64,000 bases of DNA from NCBI GenBank assembly GCA_002746605.1, contig PDPT01000042.1, positions 1 to 64,000 of the forward strand. The letters run 5' to 3'. Below the pieces are notes generated by a model. The model did not search any database. It saw only the letters and a program-made list of their open reading frames with translations, and was not told where the DNA came from. Positions 1 through 9,108 of this stretch are shown here, one piece after another. How positions within the stretch are numbered: position 1 is the first letter of the stretch; each line of letters begins with the position of its first letter. The position numbers were made by a program, and so were the translations under genes. This DNA comes from Ignavibacteriota bacterium. Its GTDB lineage: Bacteria; Bacteroidota; Ignavibacteria; Ignavibacteriales; Melioribacteraceae.

Positions 1-102
1 AGTATATTTTTTATGGAGATAGTTCATTTTTTACAAAGAAAATATAAGATGCGGGAATTGATAGCTAATAGTAAAATTTTTTATAGATGGCTATTTTATT
101 AG
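1..102 (+). CDS. possible 3' end of a truncated gene
   Basis: An open frame runs from the first base of the window for 33 codons to a TAG at 100-102. The encoded tail is rich in basic and aromatic residues (it contains MEIVHFLQRKYK). It could be the C-terminus of a gene that begins outside the window, for example another gene of the polysaccharide locus. It is too short to assign to a family and could be chance in such AT-rich DNA. Confidence 0.25.
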   Translation, partial: SIFFMEIVHFLQRKYKMRELIANSKIFYRWLFY

Positions 103-310
103 CTAGAGATTTGTTGACTACAGTTCCAAAATAATTTTATGCAAAGATAATAATAGTAAATGAATAAAAAGTGTTATATTTTGGGACATTATATTTTAAA
201 TATTTAAAGAAAATAGACGAAAATTACTTATAGAACTTTTTATAAATAATAAGATTTTTATTATGAGCAATGTAGCTCAGTAAGCGAAGCTATATTTAAA
301 ACAAAAAATT
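103..310. other. AT-rich leader before the polysaccharide locus
   Basis: About 200 bases of very AT-rich sequence precede the epimerase gene. I see no gene here. A short D-arm-like string near 270-290 is not part of a tRNA, because there is no acceptor stem or T-arm. The promoter of the locus may lie here, but I could not pick a convincing -35/-10 pair. Confidence 0.4.
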
Positions 311-1324
311 ATGAATAAAAATATATTAATAACTGGTGCAGCTGGATTTATTGGTTTTCATTTAATAAAAAAGATTTGTAAAGAAAATTTTAATGTTTAT
401 GGCTTGGATAATCTTAATGATTATTATGATGTTTCGTTAAAGCAAGATAGACTAAAAATCTTAGAACAAAATGATAACTTTGAATTTTTAAAAATTGATC
501 TTGCTGATTATCAAACATTAAATAACTACTTTCAAAAAATTCAGCCCGATGTAGTTATAAATCTTGCAGCTCAAGCTGGTGTAAGGTATTCAATTGAAAA
601 TCCACATGCATATGGTAAAAGTAACCTGGAGGGATTCTTAAATATCTTAGAATGTTGCAGAAACTTTGAAGTTGAACACTTAATTTATGCTTCTTCCAGT
701 TCTGTTTATGGTGCCAATAAAAAAATTCCGTTTAGCGAAAGTGATTCAGTAGATCATCCGGTATCCCTTTATGCAGCAACTAAGAAATCAAATGAATTAT
801 TAGCACACTCATACTCTGATTTATATAAGATTCCTACAACAGGATTAAGATTTTTTACTGTTTATGGTCCATTTGGTAGGCCTGATATGGCATATTACAG
901 TTTTACAAAAAAAATATTTAACGATGAAGCAATAGATGTTTATAACTTTGGTAAAATGGAACGAGATTTTACGTTTATAGACGATATTGTCGAAAGTATA
1001 ATTAGACTAATTCCTAAAATTCCAACAGATAATAATAATTGGAACTTTATGAATCCTAATCCGCAGAATAGTTTTGCTCCTTATGTAATATACAATATTG
1101 GTAATAATAAGCCTGTTCAATTAGAGTATTTTATAGAAGTTCTGGAAAATAATATCGGAAAAAAAGCGATCAAAAATTATTTACCCATGCAAAAAGGAGA
1201 CGTTCTTAAAACTTATGCTAATATTAATAATTTGGTGAAACTTATAGAATATGAACCAAAAACTTCTATTGAAGAAGGACTTAAAATTTTTGTTAATTGG
1301 TATAAAAAATATTATTTAATGTGA
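311..1324 (+). CDS. UDP-glucuronate 4-epimerase-like NAD-dependent epimerase
   Basis: This is an extended short-chain dehydrogenase of 337 residues, a normal length for nucleotide-sugar epimerases. Seen in the sequence: the Rossmann NAD-binding motif GAAGFIG at residues 9-15, a Ser-rich catalytic segment with VYG near 128-134, and the catalytic YxxxK pair Tyr154/Lys158. The segments NDYYDVSLKQDRL (about 36-48), PDMAYYSF and ERDFTFIDDI match the subgroup that interconverts UDP-glucuronate and UDP-galacturonate. This suggests that the polymer made here contains a uronic acid. The next gene starts 9 bases downstream behind a good AGAGG ribosome site, so the two are probably co-transcribed. A related UDP-hexose 4-epimerase or dehydratase cannot be excluded. 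Confidence 0.82.
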   Translation: MNKNILITGAAGFIGFHLIKKICKENFNVYGLDNLNDYYDVSLKQDRLKILEQNDNFEFLKIDLADYQTLNNYFQKIQPDVVINLAAQAGVRYSIENPHAYGKSNLEGFLNILECCRNFEVEHLIYASSSSVYGANKKIPFSESDSVDHPVSLYAATKKSNELLAHSYSDLYKIPTTGLRFFTVYGPFGRPDMAYYSFTKKIFNDEAIDVYNFGKMERDFTFIDDIVESIIRLIPKIPTDNNNWNFMNPNPQNSFAPYVIYNIGNNKPVQLEYFIEVLENNIGKKAIKNYLPMQKGDVLKTYANINNLVKLIEYEPKTSIEEGLKIFVNWYKKYYLM

Positions 1325-1333
1325 GAGGCCAAG

Positions 1334-3040
1334 ATGGGTGGTTTTATTTTTCTAAAAAGAACAAATGATAATAATAAATTATTTTTAGATAACTGTAATA
1401 AGGCTATAGATGTTTTTTATAAGAAAAAACAAGAAAAAAAATCAGAAATATTTACTGAAAATTTTCATCTATATTTATTTAAAAAGAGAAATCATGATAG
1501 TTGTAATTTTATTGAATTTGATAATGGGGATTTCATTTTTAATTCAGGGACGCTTATTTACGGCAAAAATACAGGCGAAGTAGCATTAAAAAAAATTTAT
1601 TATGATTATAATCATAAAAAAATTTTTTTGAAACTTGAGGGGCATTATTGCTTAGGAATTTATAAGAATAGAAAATTAATCTTATTTAATGATTATGGTG
1701 GAGTATACCATGTATATGCTAATCACAACTATTCAATAATATCTAATTCCTTATTAGCTGTTAGAACAGCAATTTCTCAAGTTACTTTATCACTACAGGA
1801 AATATATGAATATGTCTTTAATGGGGCTTTTTATGCTAATAGAACTCCTATCAAAGAAATATCAATGTTAAACAGTCACAAATATTACGATGTTTTATCA
1901 AATGAAATTAAGCGGAATAAAAGTATTGAGTATAAAAAATCATATAACTTTTCTACTTTTCAAGAATTAGTAGAACAAATTTCTATTGAATATATTAATT
2001 ATTTCAAAGTTTTACATGATAATTTTAATAACTCAATTATATCTGCACTATCAGGTGGTTATGATACTCGACTTATGTTAGCATTGCTTCAAAAGAATAA
2101 AATTAAATCTTCTTTTTATGTTGGAGGTGCAGACAATTCCAAAGATGTAATCATCGCGAAGGAAATATCTGTTTCAGAAAAGTTAAACCTTGAACATATT
2201 GTACAAGAAAAATCAATCCATAATAATGAAAATTTTATTAACTTATTAAAGAATAAATTTTATGCAATAGACGGATTAGGGGTCGTTGGTATATTTAATA
2301 AATTAGGTAATATGGATGTTGAAAATAGTAAGAAAGCTAGGTTAAATTTAAACGGTATGGGGGGGGAAATATATCGAAATTTTTGGACATTACCTGATAA
2401 ATCTTTTACTGTTCATGATTTCTTAATATCTAAATATAAAAACATTTCTTACGATTTCTGTAAAAATTTTAATGCTAAATCATATTTTGAAGAATTGGCC
2501 GTTAAAGTAAAAAAAATATTATATACCCAAAATGATATTTTAAAAAGACATGAATTAGAACTAGTATATTCTCAGATGAGATTAAAATACTGGGCTTCGC
2601 GAACAATTAGTTATTTGAATCAATTATCTTTTTCATTAGCACCTTTTATTGAGTATAAGTTTACGTTACCAAGTAGTCAAATTCCAATAAAATTCAAAAA
2701 TTATGGCTATTTAGAAGCCGAGATCATAAAATTCATAAATCCTAAATTGGCAAAATATTCCTCAAATTATGGAATAAATTTTTTTGATCCCATTCCATTT
2801 AACTTTAAATTAAAAAATGCATTTAAAAATGCAATCCCAGTTTCAATTCGTCCTTCTCTAAGAAAAATCAAAAATAAAAAAGAGAGACTACCGGAGTATC
2901 TTAATAAAAATTTCATAGCAGAATTTTTAGGTACAGATGAACTAATGATGTCGCAATATTTTGAAATTGATAAAATTTATTCTGTAGATATACTTTCTAG
3001 GATATTTACGTTAGAATTGTTTTTACAAAATAATTACTAA
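1334..3040 (+). CDS. asparagine-synthase-like protein lacking the glutaminase cysteine
   Basis: This 568-residue protein has the two-domain layout of the AsnB family: a glutaminase-like N-terminal half and an ATP-pyrophosphatase C-terminal half. The PP-loop is present as SGGYDTR at residues 240-246, with Thr where the family usually has Ser. The N-terminus reads MGGF instead of MCGI, so the Cys2 nucleophile that hydrolyses glutamine is missing. It therefore probably uses free ammonia or another amine, or forms a different amide or ester bond; degenerate AsnB homologues are known in polysaccharide and lasso-peptide loci. It lies between the epimerase and the flippase (5-base gap to the latter), which suggests amidation of a uronic acid in the repeat unit. 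The substrate is inference. A canonical AsnB occurs at 22196-24073. Confidence 0.7.
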   Translation: MGGFIFLKRTNDNNKLFLDNCNKAIDVFYKKKQEKKSEIFTENFHLYLFKKRNHDSCNFIEFDNGDFIFNSGTLIYGKNTGEVALKKIYYDYNHKKIFLKLEGHYCLGIYKNRKLILFNDYGGVYHVYANHNYSIISNSLLAVRTAISQVTLSLQEIYEYVFNGAFYANRTPIKEISMLNSHKYYDVLSNEIKRNKSIEYKKSYNFSTFQELVEQISIEYINYFKVLHDNFNNSIISALSGGYDTRLMLALLQKNKIKSSFYVGGADNSKDVIIAKEISVSEKLNLEHIVQEKSIHNNENFINLLKNKFYAIDGLGVVGIFNKLGNMDVENSKKARLNLNGMGGEIYRNFWTLPDKSFTVHDFLISKYKNISYDFCKNFNAKSYFEELAVKVKKILYTQNDILKRHELELVYSQMRLKYWASRTISYLNQLSFSLAPFIEYKFTLPSSQIPIKFKNYGYLEAEIIKFINPKLAKYSSNYGINFFDPIPFNFKLKNAFKNAIPVSIRPSLRKIKNKKERLPEYLNKNFIAEFLGTDELMMSQYFEIDKIYSVDILSRIFTLELFLQNNY

Positions 3041-3045
3041 AATAT

Positions 3046-4542
3046 ATGAGCAAATCTCTTACAGATAAAACAGTTTCCAGTCTTAACTGGAATTTTGTCA
3101 GTAATTATAGTAATACGGTTTCAACAATAATTGTTGGTATAATACTTGCCAGACTGTTACAACCTAAAGATTTTGGTATGGTTGGTATGGTAACTATTTT
3201 TATTGGTCTCGCCGATTTATTTGTTACTTTAGGTATGGGGCAAGCAATAATTAAAACTAAAAATTTAAATGAAAGACATATTAGAGTTGCCACTACTGTA
3301 ACAATATTATCAAGTGTTTTAATTTTTGTTGTTTTCTATTTCTTTGCAGCATTTGTTGCTGATTTTTATGGAATAGAAGAATTAACTGATATTTTACGGG
3401 CCTTATCAATATTGTTTATAATCAAAGGTGTTAACACAGTCAGTTATGCACAGTTACAGAAAAAGTTAGAGTTTAAAACAATAACCATCATAGCCATAAT
3501 TACTAATCTAAGTTATGGAGTAGTAAGTGTCAGTTTTGCTTTTTTAGGTTATGGTGTCTGGAGTTTAGTTTTTGGACGGCTTGTTTCTAATATAATTTCT
3601 ATGATTTTAACAACAAGAAAATATCCCGTAAATGTTAAACCACTTTTGGCGAAGAGTGAAGTTAAAGAACTGGCGGGTTTTGGTAGTGGAATTAGTTTAA
3701 GTAGAATTTTATTATATGCTTCATCTAATATTGACTATTTAATTATTGGTAAACTTGTAAATGCAAATGCTCTGGGACTTTACACAAAGTCTTTTAATTT
3801 AATGACAAACTCAATTGATAAAGTAAGTGGCGGAATGTTTAATGTATTATTTCCTGCTTTTTCTGCAGTTCAAGATGAAAAAGACAGATTAAAACGAGCA
3901 TACTTAAGAGCGGTAAAAACGGCTGCATTTTTTATTTTCCCTGTTTTAGCTTTTATGATGGTTGGAGGAAAATATGTTATACTTGGTTTATACGGTGTTG
4001 AGTGGCAAGGAGCAGTACTTACATTCCAAATATTAGCTTTTGCAGGAATTCTAAAAGCAACCTTAATGTTTTCCGGTTCAATTGCACATGCAACAGGGCG
4101 AGTTTTTATAGAAAGCAGTCAACAATTTGTGTATCTCATCTTATTGGGAGTAGGAGCGGTTATAGGAGTAAACTATGGTATTGAAGGTGTTGCAGGTGCG
4201 GTTGTTTTTGCTTTAGGGTGGAAGTTTTTTGCTCAAAGTCACCTTGCTTTAAAGATTGTTCATGCAGATTGGAAAGAATTTTTCATAACGTTATTACCTG
4301 CTATTTTTAATTTGTTACTGATGGGAACATTAACTTTGATCTCTTTCTTTTTAATTGAATCAGTTTTACAAGACTTAGGATATGAAACAAAACTAATATT
4401 GTTAATTTTATTTACAATTCCTCTATTTATAATGAGTGTTATTTTTAGTCCAAAATCAATAAAGGGGGACACGTTAAATTGGGTCATAAATAAATATCAA
4501 AAATATATTCCTAAGAAAATAATATCAATAGTTAAAAATTAA
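3046..4542 (+). CDS. Wzx-type polysaccharide flippase (MOP superfamily)
   Basis: This 498-residue integral membrane protein has about 12-14 hydrophobic segments along its length. The N-terminal region (SSLNWNFVSNYSNTVSTI, then ILARLLQPKDFGMVGM near residues 34-49) is typical of WzxC/RfbX-type lipopolysaccharide and exopolysaccharide exporters of the MOP superfamily. It is predicted to flip undecaprenyl-diphosphate-linked repeat units across the inner membrane, where the Wzy-type protein at 11933-13297 could polymerise them. It lies 5 bases after the preceding gene. The family assignment is firm; the substrate is unknown. Confidence 0.88.
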   Translation: MSKSLTDKTVSSLNWNFVSNYSNTVSTIIVGIILARLLQPKDFGMVGMVTIFIGLADLFVTLGMGQAIIKTKNLNERHIRVATTVTILSSVLIFVVFYFFAAFVADFYGIEELTDILRALSILFIIKGVNTVSYAQLQKKLEFKTITIIAIITNLSYGVVSVSFAFLGYGVWSLVFGRLVSNIISMILTTRKYPVNVKPLLAKSEVKELAGFGSGISLSRILLYASSNIDYLIIGKLVNANALGLYTKSFNLMTNSIDKVSGGMFNVLFPAFSAVQDEKDRLKRAYLRAVKTAAFFIFPVLAFMMVGGKYVILGLYGVEWQGAVLTFQILAFAGILKATLMFSGSIAHATGRVFIESSQQFVYLILLGVGAVIGVNYGIEGVAGAVVFALGWKFFAQSHLALKIVHADWKEFFITLLPAIFNLLLMGTLTLISFFLIESVLQDLGYETKLILLILFTIPLFIMSVIFSPKSIKGDTLNWVINKYQKYIPKKIISIVKN

Positions 4543-4612
4543 GTTTTATTAAACCAGTAAAAAAGAATACAGTATTGTTAAAAGAAAAAAATTATGATTG
4601 GTAATTTTTGAT

Positions 4613-6619
4613 ATGTTTTCTAAACAGAAATTGTATTACATCTTACTAACTTTAATAATTATTGTTGGAAGTTATCTCAGATTTAAAGGTCTTGGTAAAT
4701 GGCCCTTAGCTCTAGACGAATTTTATATATTAAGATCAATTCAAAATATTCTAGATAAAGGTATTCCGCAATTTGATGCGGGAGGGTACTATACACGAGG
4801 GTTAATTTATCAATATGTTGTTGCATGTTTAGTTAAAGTTGGCGCAAAAGCTGAATTCATTTCGAGGTTTGTTTCTGTTGTTTTGAATCTCATTGCTTTT
4901 CCAGCATTATTTATTCTTACAAAAAAAGTTTTAAATAAAACCTCTGCAATTCTAATTGTATCCCTTTTCGCATTTTCTCTTTGGGAAATTGAGCTTTCAC
5001 GTTTTGCCAGAATGTACACTTTTTTTCAGACTATTTTCATTTGGTATTTATTATATCTTTATAAATATTTTTTTGAAGAAAATAATAAAGCTGTTTATTG
5101 GTTATTAGGTTTAAGTTTTTTCAGTTTATTTGTTTACGAAGCAAGTATTTTTATAGTGGGTTTGAATTTTTTAACCTTCCTTTGGGATAATAAAAAGAAA
5201 AAATTTACCTTCGATTTGAAAAAAGGAAATTATGTTTATCTGGTAATTTCATTTTTGATATTATTTTTTGCACTATTCTTTTTAATGTATGACTTTCGAG
5301 GAGTAAATATAAATGAAGTTATTCCCATTGAACTGAAAGAATATTTTGCAAATACTGTAAAATCAGGCAAGTTCAGGATACCAATCATATTGGTTTCACA
5401 AATACAAAATAGTATAAGTATATTTTTTCTTGCTATTATTTTAATTCCCTCATTATTTGTAATATATAAAATTTTCAAATATGTAGATGATAATTTTTTA
5501 CTGAAATTTTCACTTATAAGTATTGTTTTATTAAGTATAGCAAACCTATACAGCTTAATAATTTTATTCACTATTTTATTCTTTCTTTTAGGATGGATAA
5601 ATATATCAGACATAAAAAGGATCCCTAAACTTTTTTTTGTTTTGCTTGGTTTCAATCTGTTTATTCAACTATTATATGCAAATATTGACTTAAGTTGGCA
5701 AGCAGAAACATCATATAGAATAGGAACCGATCATTTATCTAATACTAAAATATTATTTAAGGAGTTCTTAAACTTCCCGAATTTATATGAGTTATTTGCA
5801 TTATTTAGAGATACATATAAAATACATACATTCTTTTCGGTTGCTATTCTTCTGCCAGGTACGGTTCTTTTGATAAGACGCAGAAATATTTTAATGCAAA
5901 AAAACTTTTTCTTTATTTTATTGTTGTTACTTTTATTTATTGTAACTATAATTAATACCCAATGGTTTGAAACAAGATATTTCTTTTTCCTCTATCCACT
6001 ATTTTTAATTTGTCTTTTAATTTCAATAAATGAAATTGCTGAAATCATTATAAAAAACAGCCAAAGTTTTAGAACGGTATTTATTTTATTTATAGGAGCA
6101 ATTTTCTTTATTGTGTCTGAGGATATTAACGCACATCATTTGCTCAATATTGATTCGGCAGAAATTAATTTTAGAAAGAATATGAATGATGATCTTAAAA
6201 GCCATTTTTATCCGAGATGGAATACTCGTGAAATATCTGATATCATTAATAATAAAAGTGATAAAGATGATATAATAATATCAAATGAAAAAATTTGTAG
6301 TTTTTATTTGGATAGACTAGATAATATTTATGTTGATTATATGTCTAATGACTTTCTTATACAATCTGTAAATCACGGTAAAAATGAACGCTGGACGAAT
6401 GCTTCACTCATTTATAATTTAGATGATTTTTATGAATTATTGTTTAACAATAAAAAAAATATATGGTTGATAGTTAATAAAATGTGGGGAGTCAAGCTGA
6501 TGACAAAGGATGGTTTATTTGAAAAATTAGATGAGTTTATATATTATAAAGATGATGATGGCCTTACATTTTTATATAGAATCCCTTCAGATACAAAGAT
6601 AAAAAAAAATGAAAAATAG
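4613..6619 (+). CDS. GT-C (GT39/ArnT-like) membrane glycosyltransferase
   Basis: This is a multi-spanning membrane protein of about 668 residues. After the first membrane segment comes an acidic Leu-Asp-Glu motif in LALDEFY, at the position where GT-C transferases of the ArnT/PMT/GT39 type carry their catalytic Asp in the first periplasmic loop. SRFARMYTFF further on is also typical of this group. It should transfer a sugar from a polyprenyl-phosphate carrier to a periplasmic acceptor. I chose ATG at 4613; an in-frame TTG at 4598 would add five residues, and an ATG at 4594 is closed after five codons. The next gene overlaps its end by 11 bases. A hydrophilic C-terminal domain follows the last membrane helix. 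Confidence 0.7.
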   Translation: MFSKQKLYYILLTLIIIVGSYLRFKGLGKWPLALDEFYILRSIQNILDKGIPQFDAGGYYTRGLIYQYVVACLVKVGAKAEFISRFVSVVLNLIAFPALFILTKKVLNKTSAILIVSLFAFSLWEIELSRFARMYTFFQTIFIWYLLYLYKYFFEENNKAVYWLLGLSFFSLFVYEASIFIVGLNFLTFLWDNKKKKFTFDLKKGNYVYLVISFLILFFALFFLMYDFRGVNINEVIPIELKEYFANTVKSGKFRIPIILVSQIQNSISIFFLAIILIPSLFVIYKIFKYVDDNFLLKFSLISIVLLSIANLYSLIILFTILFFLLGWINISDIKRIPKLFFVLLGFNLFIQLLYANIDLSWQAETSYRIGTDHLSNTKILFKEFLNFPNLYELFALFRDTYKIHTFFSVAILLPGTVLLIRRRNILMQKNFFFILLLLLLFIVTIINTQWFETRYFFFLYPLFLICLLISINEIAEIIIKNSQSFRTVFILFIGAIFFIVSEDINAHHLLNIDSAEINFRKNMNDDLKSHFYPRWNTREISDIINNKSDKDDIIISNEKICSFYLDRLDNIYVDYMSNDFLIQSVNHGKNERWTNASLIYNLDDFYELLFNNKKNIWLIVNKMWGVKLMTKDGLFEKLDEFIYYKDDDGLTFLYRIPSDTKIKKNEK

Positions 6620-7544
6620 TTCTTTTTCAGTGCCTGTTTCAGTCATAATCCCAACTTATAATAGGGCACACTTAATAACTAAAGCAATTGAAAGTGTACA
6701 GAACCAGACATATAAAAATATTGAAATTATAATTGTTGATGATGCTTCTACAGATAATACTGAAGAAATAATAAAAAAATTAAATTATAAAAATCTAAAG
6801 TATTTTAAGTTGGGAACTAATAAAGGAGCAGCAAATGCGAGAAATTTTGGTGCTGATAAATCCGAAGCTGAATATATAACTTTTTTAGATTCCGATGATA
6901 CTTGGTTACCAACAATGATTGAAAAACAAATAAGCATTCTACAAAATTCTAATGCTGATATTGGGGCGGTCTATTGTGGTATGATTTTAATTGATTATGA
7001 GTCTGGAAATGAAATAAAAAGGGTATTAGTTCCAAATATTTTTTACAAAAATTTTTCGACCGGGAAATATTTTTTAACACCAACAACAACAACAATTTTA
7101 TTTAAAAAAGAGGCATTTAAACAAATTGGTTGTTTTGACATTATAATGCCAGCTCATCAAGACACAGAGTTAGCGATTAGATTTTGTCAAAATTATTCTT
7201 ATCTGAGAGTTAATGAATATTTGGTGAAAATTTTAAGGAACCATGATCAAATAATGGGAAACGATAAAAACTATGTAGATGCAAAAAAAAAAATTTTAGA
7301 AAAGCATTATGATTTTTTGAGTAAACGTTTATCTTTTAATCTATCTAAACAAATAGCCAATTATCATATCTTGACAGATGAGTTGGATATTGCAAGTACA
7401 TATATAAAAAAGGCTATAAGTATTTTCCCTTATGAAATATCAACAATAATACAATTTTTACTTTTAAGACTTTTCCCAAGATTATTGAAAAAAATGTATT
7501 CAAAAAAGTATAAAGATATTCCTAATACAAGTGGATTAGGTTAA
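6609..7544 (+). CDS. family 2 glycosyltransferase
   Basis: This 311-residue protein has a GT-A fold of family GT2. It begins with the nucleotide-binding strand SVIIPTYNRA (about residues 11-20), then IIVDDASTDNT (41-51), and has the metal/nucleotide motif LDSDD at about 93-97. No membrane helix is evident, so it should act at the cytoplasmic face of the inner membrane on the lipid-linked repeat unit. Its start overlaps the preceding gene by 11 bases and its stop overlaps the start of the next frame (TAATG), so translation is probably coupled. The donor and linkage cannot be read from sequence. Confidence 0.85.
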   Translation: MKNSSFSVPVSVIIPTYNRAHLITKAIESVQNQTYKNIEIIIVDDASTDNTEEIIKKLNYKNLKYFKLGTNKGAANARNFGADKSEAEYITFLDSDDTWLPTMIEKQISILQNSNADIGAVYCGMILIDYESGNEIKRVLVPNIFYKNFSTGKYFLTPTTTTILFKKEAFKQIGCFDIIMPAHQDTELAIRFCQNYSYLRVNEYLVKILRNHDQIMGNDKNYVDAKKKILEKHYDFLSKRLSFNLSKQIANYHILTDELDIASTYIKKAISIFPYEISTIIQFLLLRLFPRLLKKMYSKKYKDIPNTSGLG

Positions 7545-7849
7545 TGACGGGTTTAATTACAGTAACTCCAGAACAAAACTCTTATATGCTGCCTTTAATT
7601 GATGCTTATAAAAGAAGAGGTGTTGAAGTAATTAATGATAAACATAATTTCTTTTTTTCTAATGTTTCTGTTGATTTTGTACATATTCATTGGCCTGAAT
7701 TATTATATCAATGGGATACTTTCGTACAAAAGAATGACCAAGAAAAATTATATTTTGTTAGATGTAAAATAAAATTGTATAAAGAAAATTTTTCTAAAAT
7801 ACTTTTGATTTTCTATAATATTCAGAACCATATAGTAAAACTAATATAG
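7544..7849 (+). pseudogene. truncated N-terminal copy of a glycosyltransferase
   Basis: This frame encodes 101 residues and corresponds to only the first quarter of the next gene (8047-9108). Both contain the pattern NSY..(S/P)LI.AY, then a conserved (F)VHIHWPE / LHIQWPE block near residues 44-50, a run ending in VR.K, and a final stretch that aligns with KIIHTIHNI. After that the frame ends in TAG, whereas the neighbour continues for another 250 residues. No continuation is evident in the 197 bases that follow. It looks like the remnant of a tandemly duplicated glycosyltransferase. Its TAATG overlap with the preceding gene means it may still be translated. Confidence 0.65.
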
Positions 7850-7934
7850 AAAAAAGATTTTAAAACCACTAATTTAATAAGAAATTGCTCTTATATTTAT
7901 TACTAATAATAGTGAAGAATATTTGAGAATTTTT

Positions 7935-7989
7935 GTACTCTTTATTTAATTCAAACTATGTTACAGACAAAAGAAAAATAAAAGAGTAC
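7935..7989. repeat. imperfect inverted repeat between the two GT copies
   Basis: GTACTCTTTATTT at 7935-7947 is nearly the reverse complement of AAATAAAAGAGTAC at 7976-7989; one extra base breaks the symmetry. The arms are about 28 bases apart. They lie between the truncated and the intact glycosyltransferase. This could be an mRNA hairpin or a trace of the rearrangement that left the truncated copy. No function is assigned. Confidence 0.45.
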
Positions 7990-8046
7990 ATCAAAACGAT
8001 ATAATAACTACATTATGAATAGTTACAAAAGTTTTGAATTAATTAT

Positions 8047-9108
8047 ATGAAAATATTAATTACTGAAAAACCAGGTTATAATTCATATAGCATAAGCTTA
8101 ATAAAAGCCTATCAAGAACTTGGGCATACTGTTGTTTGTGATAGTAGTAATTTTTTTAGCTCTAATTTTATACCTGATATTTTACATATTCAATGGCCTG
8201 AAACCTTATATAAACGTTATATTTTGTGTGATGATAATATGGAGCAGCAATTACAAATAGTAAGAAATAAATTAGACTATTTTCGGAATCATAATACTAA
8301 AATTATCCATACAATTCATAATATAATATCGCATAATACAACAACAAATATTGATATAAAATTTTATAAACTCTTCATAGAAAAGGCGGATTTACTAATT
8401 CATCATTGTAAAAAATCGATAGAACTAACTAAAAATCAGTATGCTTGTGCTAAAAAGAAAAAAAATATTATTTGTAAACACGGTGATTTTTTAATTGATT
8501 ATAAATCTGTTGATAAAAACGAAGCTATTAAACTTTTAAATATACCAAAGGAAAAGTTTGTTATTTTAAATTTTGGCAATCAGCAAAAATATAAAGGTAT
8601 TGATAATATCAATAAGATATTTGGAAAATTAAAGCTAAAAAATAAATACCTCCTAAATGTTGGAAATTATTCATATTCGGGTTACTCTAAGTTAAAAAAA
8701 GAACTAATGTTACTGTATAATTTTTACAAAGAAAAAAGAACATTTACTCATCAAAAATTTATATATAAACCTATAAAAATTAGCGAAATACCATTGGTCT
8801 TTAGTGCAGCAGATGTAGTTCTATTGGGGCATAATGCTGGACTGAACTCTGGTGTTCTGAATATGTCTGCAACTTTTTCTAAACCGGTTGTTTTCCCTAA
8901 GATTGGTTGTTTTACGGAGCAAATGGAAGGATGGGAACACAAATCTTATAGTGTTAATCAAACTTCAGAAGCAGTTGAATGTATAGAACATTATGCCGAG
9001 TTAAAAAGAAAAAATGAATTTATTTTTGATAATAGATTATGGTTGAAAAATAATAGTTGGAATAAGCATGTCGGTAATATATTAAACGAATTAGAAAAAA
9101 TCAGTTAA
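8047..9108 (+). CDS. GT-B glycosyltransferase (GT4-like)
   Basis: This 353-residue protein looks like a GT-B enzyme. It has an N-terminal acceptor-side domain (ILITEKPGYNSYSISLIKAY, then LHIQWPE near residue 48), a middle segment FVILNFGNQQKYKGIDNI typical of the start of the donor-binding domain, and a C-terminal block NSGVLNMSATFSKPVVFP at the position where GT4 enzymes bind the nucleotide sugar. The usual ExxxxxxxE motif is not obvious, so it is a divergent member. Its stop codon shares a base with the ATG of the next gene. It is the intact relative of the remnant at 7544-7849. Confidence 0.72.
   Translation: MKILITEKPGYNSYSISLIKAYQELGHTVVCDSSNFFSSNFIPDILHIQWPETLYKRYILCDDNMEQQLQIVRNKLDYFRNHNTKIIHTIHNIISHNTTTNIDIKFYKLFIEKADLLIHHCKKSIELTKNQYACAKKKKNIICKHGDFLIDYKSVDKNEAIKLLNIPKEKFVILNFGNQQKYKGIDNINKIFGKLKLKNKYLLNVGNYSYSGYSKLKKELMLLYNFYKEKRTFTHQKFIYKPIKISEIPLVFSAADVVLLGHNAGLNSGVLNMSATFSKPVVFPKIGCFTEQMEGWEHKSYSVNQTSEAVECIEHYAELKRKNEFIFDNRLWLKNNSWNKHVGNILNELEKIS

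Noticed and set aside
268..292. tRNA D-arm-like string (GTAGCTCAGT...)
   Set aside because: No acceptor stem, anticodon arm or T-arm can be built around it.
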